From: Denitromonas sp.
GTDB lineage: Bacteria; Pseudomonadota; Gammaproteobacteria; Burkholderiales; Rhodocyclaceae
DNA: 64,000 nt
Direction: 5' to 3'
NCBI RefSeq assembly: GCF_034676725.1
Contig: NZ_JAUCBR010000004.1
Span: forward strand, 62,001 to 126,000
Position numbers and translations under genes: made by a program. The notes beneath the pieces were generated by a model. The model saw only the letters and a program-made list of their open reading frames with translations, ran no database searches and was not told where the DNA came from. Of this stretch, positions 43,637 to 56,958 are shown in pieces; within the stretch, counting starts at the first letter, position 1; every line of letters starts with the position of its first letter.

Positions 43637-44061
43637 CGCGCACCATCCAACCCAACAGTCTGGTCACGCTCAACTATCGCATCTCGCTGGAGAGCGGCCA
43701 GCCGGTGATCAGCACCTTCGAGGGCAAGCCGGCCACGTTGCAACTGGGCGCCAACGAGATGATGCCCCAGCTCGAAGCCCGCCTCGCCGGCCTCGAAGAC
43801 GGCAGCTACCACAGCTTCACGCTGACGCCGGAGGAGGCCTTTGGCCCCTACCGCCCCGAGCTGGTCGAGACCGTGCGGCGCCAGGACATGCCGGACGAGC
43901 CGATCGAGGCGATGACCATCATGGAGTTCGTGGCGCCGGACGGCTCGCGCTACTCCGGGCTGGTGCGCGAGATCGACGACACCCAGGCCAAGGTGGACTT
44001 CAACCACCCGCTGGCCGGCAAGACCATCACCCTGGATGTCGAGATCATCGGCATCCTCTGA
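43633..44061 (+). CDS. fkpB: FKBP-type peptidyl-prolyl isomerase, SlpA-like
   Basis: 142-residue cytosolic chaperone and isomerase with a flap-insert FKBP fold (LVTLNYRISLESGQPVISTF; AFGPYRPELVETV; FNHPLAGKTITLDVEI). GTG 43633 overlaps the lspA stop and has AAGGAG upstream. Next gene ispH is 12 bases away. This order is common in betaproteobacteria. Confidence 0.93.
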   Translation: MTRTIQPNSLVTLNYRISLESGQPVISTFEGKPATLQLGANEMMPQLEARLAGLEDGSYHSFTLTPEEAFGPYRPELVETVRRQDMPDEPIEAMTIMEFVAPDGSRYSGLVREIDDTQAKVDFNHPLAGKTITLDVEIIGIL

Positions 44062-44073
44062 CGGAACCGCATC

Positions 44074-45006
44074 ATGAGTGACAAGGAAATCCTGCTCGCC
44101 AACCCGCGCGGCTTCTGCGCCGGGGTCGAGCGTGCCATCGAGATCGTCGAACAGGCGCTGATCCGCTTCGGCGCACCGATCTATGTGCGCCACGAAGTGG
44201 TGCACAACAAGTTCGTAGTCGACGACCTGCGCGCCAAGGGCGCGATCTTCGTTGAGGAACTCGATGAAGTGCCCGATGGCAACACGGTGATCTTCAGCGC
44301 CCACGGCGTGCCGCAGTCGGTGCGCACCGAGGCCGACGCGCGCGGCCTGCGGGTGTTCGACGCCACCTGCCCGCTGGTCACCAAGGTGCACCTCGAAGTG
44401 GCGCGCATGCGCGCCCAGGGCAAGGAGATCGTCATGATCGGCCACAAGGGCCACCCCGAGGTGGAAGGCACCATGGGGCAGGTCGATGACGGCATCCTGC
44501 TGGCCGAATCGGTCGAGGACGTGGCCACGCTGGCGGTCAGGAATCCCGACCAGCTCGCCTATGTCACCCAGACCACGCTGTCGGTGGACGACGCCGCCGC
44601 CATCGTCACCGCACTGCGCGAGCGCTTCCCCAACATCGTCGGCCCCAAGAAGGACGACATCTGCTACGCCACCCAGAACCGCCAGGACGCGGTCAAGTTC
44701 ATGGCCCCCAAGGTGGACCTGGTGCTGGTGGTCGGCTCGCAGAACAGCTCCAACTCCAACCGCCTGCGTGAAGTCGCCGCCCTGCGCGGCGTCGCGGCGC
44801 ATCTGGTGGAAAACGCCGACGCCATCGACCCCGCCTGGCTCGATGGCAAGCGCCGCATCGGCGTCACCGCCGGCGCCTCGGCACCCGAAGTGCTGGTCTC
44901 GGCCGTCATCGACCGGCTCAAGTCCCTGGGCGCGCCCTCGGTGCGCACCCTCGAAGGCGCGGAAGAAAACGTGGTGTTCCCGCTGCCCAAGGCGCTGGTC
45001 GGCTAA
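44074..45006 (+). CDS. ispH: 4-hydroxy-3-methylbut-2-enyl diphosphate reductase
   Basis: Last step of the MEP isoprenoid pathway, 310 residues. Three cluster-binding cysteines are in PRGFCAGVERAI, FDATCPLVTKVH and IVGPKKDDICYATQNRQDAV; SQNSSNSNRLREVA is also conserved. It completes the envelope-related run ribF to ispH. Other MEP genes dxs and ispA are 2-4 kb away. Confidence 0.97.
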   Translation: MSDKEILLANPRGFCAGVERAIEIVEQALIRFGAPIYVRHEVVHNKFVVDDLRAKGAIFVEELDEVPDGNTVIFSAHGVPQSVRTEADARGLRVFDATCPLVTKVHLEVARMRAQGKEIVMIGHKGHPEVEGTMGQVDDGILLAESVEDVATLAVRNPDQLAYVTQTTLSVDDAAAIVTALRERFPNIVGPKKDDICYATQNRQDAVKFMAPKVDLVLVVGSQNSSNSNRLREVAALRGVAAHLVENADAIDPAWLDGKRRIGVTAGASAPEVLVSAVIDRLKSLGAPSVRTLEGAEENVVFPLPKALVG

Positions 45007-45022
45007 ACGCACCGCTCGCACC

Positions 45023-45056
45023 AACGACAACGGGCCATCGCGGCCCCGTTGTCGTT
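45023..45056. terminator. bidirectional hairpin after ispH
   Basis: Left arm 45023-45036 and right arm 45042-45056 pair over 14 bp (AACGACAACGG with CCGTTGTCGTT) with one bulged base and a 5-base loop. It lies 16 bases after ispH and before the end of the convergent Rieske gene, so it could serve both. Confidence 0.7.
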
Positions 45057-45073
45057 CACCTGCCCGCCCCCCC

Positions 45074-46174
45074 TCAGAGATGGCCGGCCATCATGCGCCG
45101 GTAGAACTCGTGGAAGTGCAGCATGCCGTCCTCGAAGGGCGACTGATACGGCCCCACCTCGTTGCGCCCGGCCTTGTAGAGCGCCCGACGGCCGCGATCC
45201 ATCCGCTCGCCGATCTCGTCGTCTTCGATGGCGGTCTCCATGTAGGCGGCCTGCTCGGCTTCGACGAAGTCGCGCTCGAACTCGACGATCTCCTCCGGGT
45301 AGTAGAACTCGACCACGTTGGTGGTCTTGTCCACATCGGTGGGCAGCAGGGTGCTGACCACCAGCACATGCGGATACCACTCGATCATCACGTTCGGGTA
45401 GTACACCAGCCAGATCGCCCCGTGCGGCGGCGTCTGGCCGCCGTAGTAGTCCTGCACCGCCTGCTGCCAGCGCGCATAGGCTGCGGTGCCGGGTTTCTGC
45501 AGCGAGGTGATGCCGACGCGCTGCACCGAGTACCACTCGCCGAACTGCCAGGTCAGCGCGTCGCAGTCGACAAAACGGCCGAGCCCCGGGTGAAAGGGCA
45601 CCACATGGTAGTCCTCGAGGTACACCTCGATGAAGGTCTTCCAGTTGTAGTTGCACTCGTGGCGCTCGACATGGTCGAGCTTGTAGCCGGTGAAGTCAAA
45701 GGCCGGCGCCACCTTCATCTGCGCCAGGTCGGCCGCCGCCGAGCGCGGCCCGCGAAACAGCAGACCCTGCCAGTTCTCGAGCGGCTGGCGCTGCAGGTTG
45801 AGGCAGGGGTTGTCGGAAAAATGCGGCGCGCCAAGCAGCGTACCGCGGTTGTCGTAGGTCCAGCGGTGCAGCGGACACACGATGTGCTCGGTGTTGCCCC
45901 GGCCTTCGAGCATGATCGCCTGGCGGTGCCGGCAGATGTTCGACAACGCGTAGCAGCCGTCTGCCCCGCGCACCAGCAGCTGGGCATGGTCGAGCCACTC
46001 CAGCGAGCGGTAGTCGTTCAGCGCGGGCACCATCAGTTCATGGCCCACGTACCCCGGTCCGGCATCGAAGAGCAGGCGCTTCTCCTGCTCGAAGAGTTTT
46101 TCATCAAAATAGCTCGACACCGGCAGCTGGGGCGCCGCCCGGGTCAATCCGTGTTGCGTTGCGATGTCGGACAT
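45074..46174 (-). CDS. Rieske aromatic ring-hydroxylating dioxygenase, alpha subunit-like
   Basis: 366 residues. The Rieske 2Fe-2S motif is CRHRQ with CPLHRWTYDN, about 18 residues apart. The mononuclear iron site is suggested by EVYLEDYHVVPFHPGL. No beta subunit, ferredoxin or reductase is nearby, so it is a single-gene type that borrows electrons elsewhere. Substrate unknown; related proteins act on aromatics, choline or other small molecules. Its promoter region is shared with xseB. Confidence 0.9.
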   Translation of the reverse strand: MSDIATQHGLTRAAPQLPVSSYFDEKLFEQEKRLLFDAGPGYVGHELMVPALNDYRSLEWLDHAQLLVRGADGCYALSNICRHRQAIMLEGRGNTEHIVCPLHRWTYDNRGTLLGAPHFSDNPCLNLQRQPLENWQGLLFRGPRSAAADLAQMKVAPAFDFTGYKLDHVERHECNYNWKTFIEVYLEDYHVVPFHPGLGRFVDCDALTWQFGEWYSVQRVGITSLQKPGTAAYARWQQAVQDYYGGQTPPHGAIWLVYYPNVMIEWYPHVLVVSTLLPTDVDKTTNVVEFYYPEEIVEFERDFVEAEQAAYMETAIEDDEIGERMDRGRRALYKAGRNEVGPYQSPFEDGMLHFHEFYRRMMAGHL

Positions 46175-46230
46175 CCGCGAACCCCCTCGAAAACGCGCAA
46201 AAGGTCCAATAAAACAATGGGTAACCGTAA

Positions 46231-46236
46231 ATTATA
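46231..46236 (-). promoter_or_regulatory. candidate -10 box of the Rieske gene
   Basis: On the minus strand a perfect TATAAT (46236-46231) lies 56 bases before the Rieske start, in a locally AT-rich gap. The matching -35 is poor. Confidence 0.4.
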
Positions 46237-46249
46237 GCGGAAAGCTCGT

Positions 46250-46279
46250 TTGACCGCAGTGCCCACCTTCGGGTATTTT
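46250..46279 (+). promoter_or_regulatory. candidate promoter of xseB-ispA-dxs
   Basis: TTGACC (46250-46255) and TATTTT (46274-46279) are separated by 18 bases, 31 bases before the xseB start. TTGACC is 5/6 to consensus. Confidence 0.45.
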
Positions 46280-46310
46280 TCCGCCTTTGATCCTCGCGCG
46301 CAGCCGCCTC

Positions 46311-46556
46311 ATGGCCAAACCGGCAAAAAACCCGAAAAGCTTCGAAAACGCCATCGCCCAGCTCGAAGAGATCGTGGCCGCGATGGAGTCCCGCGACTTG
46401 CCGCTCGAGGACGCCCTCGACCACTACCAGCAGGGCATCGGCCTGCTGCGCTACTGCCAGGACACCCTGAGCCGGGCCGAAGCACGCCTCGAAACACTCG
46501 AGGCCGACACTGGCGCCCAGTCCGACGATACCCCGCCAGCGGCCGATCCGTCATGA
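46311..46556 (+). CDS. xseB: exodeoxyribonuclease VII small subunit
   Basis: 81-residue subunit that with XseA degrades single-stranded DNA. Pattern NPKSFENAIAQLEEIVAAME and LEDALDHYQQGIGLLRYCQ is diagnostic. ATG at 46311 gives the family start. Its TGA overlaps the ispA ATG. Confidence 0.94.
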   Translation: MAKPAKNPKSFENAIAQLEEIVAAMESRDLPLEDALDHYQQGIGLLRYCQDTLSRAEARLETLEADTGAQSDDTPPAADPS

Positions 46557-47449
46557 GTTCGATCCAATTTTCAGACTGGATGCGCGACATCCAGGCACGC
46601 ACCGAGTCAGCACTGGCCGGCGCCCTGCCGCCGCTCGACGTGGCGCCCGACCGCCTGCATGAGGCCATGCGCTACGCCGTGCTCGAAGGCGGCAAGCGGG
46701 TCCGCCCCCTGCTCGCCCATGGCGCCGGGCTGGTCACCGGAGCGGCCCCCGAGACGGTCGACCGCGCCGCCTGCGCAGTCGAGCTGATCCACGCCTATTC
46801 GCTGGTGCACGACGACATGCCGTGCATGGACGACGACAGCCTGCGCCGTGGCAAACCGACGGTCCACGTCGAATACGACGACGCCACCGCGCTGCTGGTC
46901 GGCGACGCCCTGCAGTCGCTGGCCTTCCAGCTGCTGGCCGAACCCGGCCTGGTACCGGACGCTACGCGCCAACTGAAGATGGTCGAACACCTGGCCGTGG
47001 CTTCCGGTTCGCGCGGCATGGCCGGCGGCCAGGCCATCGACCTGCAGTCGGTCGGCCGGAGCATCAGCCGCGAAGCGCTGGAGGTCATGCACATCCACAA
47101 GACTGGCGCGCTGATCCGCGCGGCCGTGCAGCTGGGCGCCCTGTGCGGCCCGACGCAGGACGCCGATACGCTGGCCCGGCTCGACCAGTTCAGCAAGCGC
47201 ATCGGCCTGCTGTTCCAGGTCGTGGACGACATCCTCGACTGTGAGGCCGACACCGCCACGCTGGGCAAGACCGCAGGCAAGGACGCCCAGAACGACAAAC
47301 CCACCTACGTGACGCTGCTCGGCCTCGAAGAAGCGCGTCGTTTCGCCGCCGAGCTCGAAGCCGACGCCATGGCCGCCCTCAGCCCGCTCGATGCGCGCGC
47401 CGACATGCTGCGCGCGCTGGCCAGCTATATCGTCCGCCGACGCTTCTGA
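46553..47449 (+). CDS. ispA: farnesyl diphosphate synthase
   Basis: 298-residue polyprenyl synthase making C15 diphosphate, precursor for undecaprenyl carrier and quinones. First Asp-rich motif DDMPCMDDD (about residue 87) and second DDILDCE (about 225) are intact; GGKRVRPLLAHGAG is near the start. ATG overlaps the xseB stop. Confidence 0.95.
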   Translation: MSSIQFSDWMRDIQARTESALAGALPPLDVAPDRLHEAMRYAVLEGGKRVRPLLAHGAGLVTGAAPETVDRAACAVELIHAYSLVHDDMPCMDDDSLRRGKPTVHVEYDDATALLVGDALQSLAFQLLAEPGLVPDATRQLKMVEHLAVASGSRGMAGGQAIDLQSVGRSISREALEVMHIHKTGALIRAAVQLGALCGPTQDADTLARLDQFSKRIGLLFQVVDDILDCEADTATLGKTAGKDAQNDKPTYVTLLGLEEARRFAAELEADAMAALSPLDARADMLRALASYIVRRRF

Positions 47450-47463
47450 GGTCCGGGACCCGA

Positions 47464-49344
47464 ATGAACGATCCAATGCCCGCCACCTACCCCCTGCTCC
47501 ACACCATCGACTCCCCCGCCGACCTGCGTGCGCTCGACCGCAAGCAGCTGCCGGCGCTGGCCCGGGAGCTGCGCCAGTTCCTGATCGAATCGGTGTCACG
47601 CACCGGCGGCCACCTGTCGTCCAACCTCGGCACGGTCGAGCTGACCATCGCCCTGCACTACGCCTTCAACACACCGGACGACCGCATCGTGTGGGACGTC
47701 GGCCACCAGACCTACGGCCACAAGATCCTTACCGGGCGGCGCGGCCGTATGCCCACGCTGCGCAAGTACCAGGGCATGTCGGGCTTTCCGAGACGCGCCG
47801 AGAGCGAATACGACACCTTCGGCACCGCCCACTCGTCCACCTCCATCTCCGCCGCGCTGGGCATGGCCGTGGCCGCGCGCGACCGCGGTGACGACAGCCG
47901 CGCCATCGCGGTGATCGGCGACGGCGCCATGTCGGCCGGCATGGCCTTCGAGGCGCTCAACAACGCCGGCGACATGCGCGACATCAACCTGCTGGTGATC
48001 CTCAACGACAACGAGATGTCGATCTCGCCGCCGGTCGGCGCGCTCACCCAGATCCTCGCCCGCCTGATGACCGGCCGCACCGTCAGCGCCGCGCGCCGCG
48101 CGGGCGGCAAGGTGCTCGGTGTCGCCCCGCCAATGCTCGACTTCGCCCGTCGCGTCGAAGAGCATGTCAAGGGCCTGGTCACGCCGGGCACGCTGTTTGA
48201 AGAATTCGGCTTCAACTACATCGGCCCCATCGACGGCCACGACCTCGACGCCCTGCTCCCCACTCTGCACAATCTGCGCAAGCTCGACGGGCCGCAGTTC
48301 CTGCATGTGGTCACGCGCAAGGGCCAGGGCTACAAGCTGGCCGAGGCCGACCCGATCCTCTATCACGGCGTGTCGACCTTCGACCACACCGAGGGCATCA
48401 AGTCGGCCGGCAAGAGCGGCGGCAAGCTCAGCTACACCCAGGTGTTCGGTGACTGGCTGTGCGACATGGCCGAGGCCGACCCGCGCGTGGTCGGCATCAC
48501 CCCCGCCATGCGCGAGGGCTCCGGCCTGGTGCGCTTTGCCGAGAAATACCCCAAGCGCTACTACGATGTGGGCATCGCCGAGCAGCATGCCGTCACCTTC
48601 GCCGGTGGCCTGGCGGCCGACGGGCTCAAGCCGGTGGTGGCCATCTACTCGACCTTCCTGCAGCGCGGCTACGACCAGTTCATCCACGACATCGCCCTGC
48701 AGAGCCTGCCGGTGGTGTTCGCCATCGACCGCGCCGGCCTGGTCGGTGCCGACGGTGCCACCCACCACGGCGCCTACGACCTGTCCTACCTCACCTGCAT
48801 CCCCAACCTGGTGCTGATGGCGCCGGCGGACGAGAACGAGTGCCGGCAGATGCTGTACACCGCCCACTGCCACAACGGCCCGGCCGCGGTGCGCTACCCG
48901 CGCGGCAGCGGCATGGGCGTCACCCCCGACAAGGCCATGACCGCCTACCCGATCGGCAAGGCCGAAGTGCGCCGCCAGGGCAAGAAGATCGCCCTGCTGG
49001 CCTTCGGCGCGATGCTCAAGCCGGCCCTCGAGGTCGGCGAGCAGCTCGACGCCACGGTGGTCAACATGCGCTTCATCAAGCCGCTGGACGAGGCGCTGAT
49101 CCTCGAACTGGCGCAAAGCCATGAGTTCATCGTCACGCTTGAGGAAAACGCCGTCATCGGCGGCGCCGGCAGTGAGGTGAGCCGCGTGCTCGAAGCCGCG
49201 CCGGCGCCGGTGCGCACCCTGCGCCTGGGCCTGCCCGACCGCTTCATCGACCACGGCGAGCAAGGCCAGCTGCTGGCCGAGATCGGCCTCGACGCCGAGG
49301 GCATTCTCAAGGCCATACGCGCACGCTATCCCGCCAATAGTTGA
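47464..49344 (+). CDS. dxs: 1-deoxy-D-xylulose-5-phosphate synthase
   Basis: First enzyme of the MEP pathway, thiamine-diphosphate dependent, 626 residues. GGHLSSNLGTVELTIALHY, GDGAMSAGMAFEALN and NDNEMSISPPVGAL mark the ThDP-binding region; GIAEQHAVTFAGGLA is the acid site. ATG 47464 used; ATG 47476 possible. Same transcript as xseB-ispA, a common arrangement. Confidence 0.97.
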   Translation: MNDPMPATYPLLHTIDSPADLRALDRKQLPALARELRQFLIESVSRTGGHLSSNLGTVELTIALHYAFNTPDDRIVWDVGHQTYGHKILTGRRGRMPTLRKYQGMSGFPRRAESEYDTFGTAHSSTSISAALGMAVAARDRGDDSRAIAVIGDGAMSAGMAFEALNNAGDMRDINLLVILNDNEMSISPPVGALTQILARLMTGRTVSAARRAGGKVLGVAPPMLDFARRVEEHVKGLVTPGTLFEEFGFNYIGPIDGHDLDALLPTLHNLRKLDGPQFLHVVTRKGQGYKLAEADPILYHGVSTFDHTEGIKSAGKSGGKLSYTQVFGDWLCDMAEADPRVVGITPAMREGSGLVRFAEKYPKRYYDVGIAEQHAVTFAGGLAADGLKPVVAIYSTFLQRGYDQFIHDIALQSLPVVFAIDRAGLVGADGATHHGAYDLSYLTCIPNLVLMAPADENECRQMLYTAHCHNGPAAVRYPRGSGMGVTPDKAMTAYPIGKAEVRRQGKKIALLAFGAMLKPALEVGEQLDATVVNMRFIKPLDEALILELAQSHEFIVTLEENAVIGGAGSEVSRVLEAAPAPVRTLRLGLPDRFIDHGEQGQLLAEIGLDAEGILKAIRARYPANS

Positions 49345-49398
49345 GTCTTTTTGTCGGATACCTTACGCTTTCCGGCTCCATGCTTGTTTGAGACCCCG

Positions 49399-50196
49399 AT
49401 GTCCCCGACCTCCAGCTCCGCCATCCCCGACGTCCAGAACAGCCAGGACGCCCGCCAGATCGCCATCGACAAGGTCGGCATCAAGGCCATCCGCCATCCG
49501 GTCACGGTGAGCGACCGCAGCGGCGGCGTGCAGCACACCATCGCCATGTTCAACATGTATGTCGGCCTGCCCCACAACTTCAAGGGCACCCACATGTCGC
49601 GCTTCGTCGAGATCCTCAACGGCGGCGAGCGCGAGATCTCGGTCGAATCCTTCGAGCCGATGCTGCGCGAGATGGTGCAGCGCCTCGAAGCCGAGACCGG
49701 CCATGTCGAGATGACATTCCCGTACTTCATCAACAAGGCCGCGCCGATCTCCGGCGTGCACAGCCTGATGGACTACGACGTCACCTTCATCGGCGAGATC
49801 ACCGAAGGCGGCGCCTACAGCTTCCGCATGAAGATCGTGGTGCCGGTCACCAGTCTGTGCCCCTGCTCCAAGAAAATCTCCGACTACGGCGCCCACAACC
49901 AGCGCTCGCATGTCACCGTCACTGCCCATCTGCGCGAGCATGTGTGGATCGAGGAGATCGTCGAGCAGGTCGAGGCCCAGGCCTCCTGCGAGCTCTACGG
50001 CCTGCTCAAGCGGCCCGACGAGAAGTACGTCACCGAGCGCGCCTACGACAACCCCAAGTTCGTCGAGGACATGGTGCGCGACGTAGCCGGCGTGCTCGAC
50101 CGCGAGCCGCGCATTGGCGCCTATGTGGTCGAATCCGAGAACTTCGAATCCATCCACAACCACTCGGCCTACGCGCTGATCGAGCGCCAGAAGTAA
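49399..50196 (+). CDS. folE2: GTP cyclohydrolase FolE2
   Basis: Alternative GTP cyclohydrolase (type IB), 265 residues, first step of folate and queuosine precursor synthesis. The Cys-containing segment TSLCPCSKKISDYGAHNQRS is diagnostic. FolE2 often replaces zinc-dependent FolE under zinc limitation, but I see no Zur-box here. ATG 49399 chosen (MSPTSSSAIPDVQN). Sits 54 bases after dxs. queG in this window uses a product of the same branch. Confidence 0.94.
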   Translation: MSPTSSSAIPDVQNSQDARQIAIDKVGIKAIRHPVTVSDRSGGVQHTIAMFNMYVGLPHNFKGTHMSRFVEILNGGEREISVESFEPMLREMVQRLEAETGHVEMTFPYFINKAAPISGVHSLMDYDVTFIGEITEGGAYSFRMKIVVPVTSLCPCSKKISDYGAHNQRSHVTVTAHLREHVWIEEIVEQVEAQASCELYGLLKRPDEKYVTERAYDNPKFVEDMVRDVAGVLDREPRIGAYVVESENFESIHNHSAYALIERQK

Positions 50197-50290
50197 GCCC
50201 GGCGGCACCGCCATGGATTGACCGGTGCCAATCTTCGCGTCGCCGGATCATGCGACAATGCCCGCCATTGATGCCGCCGGATGCCCGTCC

Positions 50291-50800
50291 ATGAGTGCCC
50301 AGCCGATCGCCGCCCTCTTCTATCCGCCCGACACCGACCCCACGCCCGTCATGGCGCAGTTCGTCCGCGCCCTGCAGGCGCGCGGCGTCGCCGTGATCGG
50401 TGCCATTCAGCACGACACCGGCCCGCGCGCCAACTGCACCATGGCGCTCGAACTGCTGCCCTCGGGCCACCTCCTGCCGATGTCGCAGTACCTGGGCAGC
50501 GGCTCCAACGCCTGCCGGCTCGACCCCGCCGCCATGGCCGAAGCCGCCATCACGGTGCAAGCGGCCATCGCCGACGGTGCCGAGCTGGCCGTCTTCAACA
50601 AGTTCGGCTCACAAGAAGCCCTCGGCGACGGCCTGCGCGACGAGATGGCCGCTGCCGTAATGGCCGGCATCCCGCTGGTCACTGCCGTGGGCGAACGCTT
50701 TGTCGACGCCTGGACGGACTTCACCGGCGGCAGCTACGACCGCCTGGCCTGCTCGGCCGAGGCCGCGCTGGCCTGGTGGGACGAGCGCCACGCGGCCTGA
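50291..50800 (+). CDS. DUF2478 domain protein
   Basis: 169 residues with a Rossmann-like pattern (IAALFYPPDTDPTPVMAQFV; GAELAVFNKFGSQEALGDGL; GIPLVTAVGERFVDAW). DUF2478 proteins are often found near molybdate genes, but none are here. A longer frame starts at 50225. Separated from the next gene by 7 bases. Confidence 0.78.
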   Translation: MSAQPIAALFYPPDTDPTPVMAQFVRALQARGVAVIGAIQHDTGPRANCTMALELLPSGHLLPMSQYLGSGSNACRLDPAAMAEAAITVQAAIADGAELAVFNKFGSQEALGDGLRDEMAAAVMAGIPLVTAVGERFVDAWTDFTGGSYDRLACSAEAALAWWDERHAA

Positions 50801-50807
50801 TCCGGCC

Positions 50808-51503
50808 GTGCCACCCGCCGCCCCGCCGCTGGCATCACACTGGCTCGACGCCAGCGGCGGCCTCGGCTACCACTGGCGCGCCCTGCGCTACCGCCAGCGC
50901 CTGTGGGCACCGTTCCTCCACCAGGTGGGCGCCTGGCTGGCCGACTGGCAGCCGCCATGCCGCGACCTGGTGCTGGTCGGCCCTTCCGCCGGCTATGCGC
51001 TGAGCGCCGCCTTTCTCGACCGCTTCGCGCGTATCACCGCGCTCGAACCCGACCGCCTCGCCCGCGCCCTGCTGCGCCGGCGCTTCGCGCACGCGCCCAT
51101 CCGCTTCGGCACCATCGACGCCTTTGCACTCCCCGACGGGCCGGCGGCACTGGCGGCGCACTGGCCCGACGCCGCCATCCTGTTCTGCAACGTCATCGGC
51201 CAGCGCCTCGACGCCGACACCGCGCCGCCCTGGCGCCAGGCGCAACAGGCCGCACTGGCCGGCCATCACTGGGCCAGCTGGCATGACGTGTTCTCCGCAC
51301 CGCAGCCACCGCGCCATCTGCCGCCCGGCGCCCATGCGGCCGACAGCGCCGCGCTCGCCCGCCGCCTGTGGGCCGGCATCGGCTGCGAAGTGGTCGACCA
51401 CGGCACCCTGGGCTGGCAGGCCGAGCCCGCCTACGCGCTATGGCACCTGGCGCCGGCCCAGTGGCAACTGATCGAATGGGTCAGCCACCGCCCCACCCGC
51501 TGA
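50808..51503 (+). CDS. hypothetical protein with methyltransferase-like fold
   Basis: 231 residues from GTG 50808. LVLVGPSAGYALSAAFL and ITALEPDRLAR look like a SAM-type Rossmann nucleotide site, with ILFCNVIGQRLD as the motif-IV region. I do not recognise the family. It follows the DUF2478 gene by 7 bases, so they are likely co-transcribed and may cooperate. Confidence 0.65.
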   Translation: MPPAAPPLASHWLDASGGLGYHWRALRYRQRLWAPFLHQVGAWLADWQPPCRDLVLVGPSAGYALSAAFLDRFARITALEPDRLARALLRRRFAHAPIRFGTIDAFALPDGPAALAAHWPDAAILFCNVIGQRLDADTAPPWRQAQQAALAGHHWASWHDVFSAPQPPRHLPPGAHAADSAALARRLWAGIGCEVVDHGTLGWQAEPAYALWHLAPAQWQLIEWVSHRPTR

Positions 51504-51510
51504 GCCGAAT

Positions 51511-55986
<4,476 letters not shown>

Positions 55987-56080
55987 TCAGCGCCATATCC
56001 TTGCTCTCCCGCCCGGCCGGCCCGCACGCGAATGTGACCGGCCACCGGTACGCCGTCACATGCCAATCACCCCGAGCCGC

Positions 56081-56086
56081 TATAAT
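56081..56086 (+). promoter_or_regulatory. candidate -10 box of uppP
   Basis: A perfect TATAAT 28 bases before the uppP ATG, in the 128-bp divergent gap with the hybrid kinase gene. No good -35 was found. Confidence 0.5.
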
Positions 56087-56114
56087 CGCGCGTTTCCGCC
56101 CGCATGTTGTCAGC

Positions 56115-56948
56115 ATGGACCTCCCTCTCCTGTTCAAAGCACTCATCCTCGGCGTCATTGAGGGCCTGACCGAATTCCTGCCGGTGTCGTCCACCGGCCA
56201 CCTGATCATTTTCGGCGATCTTCTCGACTATACGGACGCCCAGAGCAAGGTCTTTAAGATCGTCATCCAGCTCGCCGCCATTCTGGCCGTATGCTGGGAC
56301 TACCGCGAGCGCATCACCACCGTCGTCGGCGGCCTGCGCACCGACCCGGCGGCCCGGCGCTTTACCGGCCACCTGATCATCGGTTTCCTGCCCGCGGCGG
56401 TGCTGGGCCTGCTGTTCTACAAGATCATCAAGGGCTACCTGTTCAACCCGCTCACCGTCGCCGGCGCGCTGATCGTCGGCGGGCTGCTGATCCTGTACAT
56501 CGAAAAACGCGCCTACCACCCGCGCCTCAACACGGTCGACGACATGGGCTGGAAAGAAGCGCTCAAGGTCGGCTTTGCGCAGTCGCTGGCGATGTTCCCC
56601 GGCGTGTCGCGCTCGGGCGCGACCATCATGGGCGGGCTGATCTTCGGCCTGTCGCGCAAGGCCGCCACCGAATTCTCCTTCTTTCTCGCCATCCCCACCA
56701 TGCTCGCCGCCACGGTGTACGACGTGTACAAAAACTGGGCCCTGCTCAGCGCCATGAACAGCGATGGCGTCATGGTCTTTGCGGTGGGCTTCGTGGCCTC
56801 CTTCCTGGCGGCCATGGTGGCGGTCAAGGCCTTCATCCGCTACGTGTCGAACAACAGCTTTGCCCCGTTTGCCTGGTATCGCATCGTCTTCGGCGTGGTG
56901 GTGCTCATCTCGTGGCAGGCCGGCTGGGTCAACTGGCACGACGCCTGA
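56115..56948 (+). CDS. uppP: undecaprenyl-diphosphatase
   Basis: Recycles the lipid carrier of cell-wall synthesis and gives bacitracin tolerance; 277 residues, eight helices. Signature loops EGLTEFLPVSSTGHL near residue 17 and PGVSRSGATIMGG near 170 contain the catalytic residues. Stands alone; the element at 56959 follows 10 bases after its stop. Confidence 0.97.
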   Translation: MDLPLLFKALILGVIEGLTEFLPVSSTGHLIIFGDLLDYTDAQSKVFKIVIQLAAILAVCWDYRERITTVVGGLRTDPAARRFTGHLIIGFLPAAVLGLLFYKIIKGYLFNPLTVAGALIVGGLLILYIEKRAYHPRLNTVDDMGWKEALKVGFAQSLAMFPGVSRSGATIMGGLIFGLSRKAATEFSFFLAIPTMLAATVYDVYKNWALLSAMNSDGVMVFAVGFVASFLAAMVAVKAFIRYVSNNSFAPFAWYRIVFGVVVLISWQAGWVNWHDA

Positions 56949-56958
56949 ACCCTGGCTC

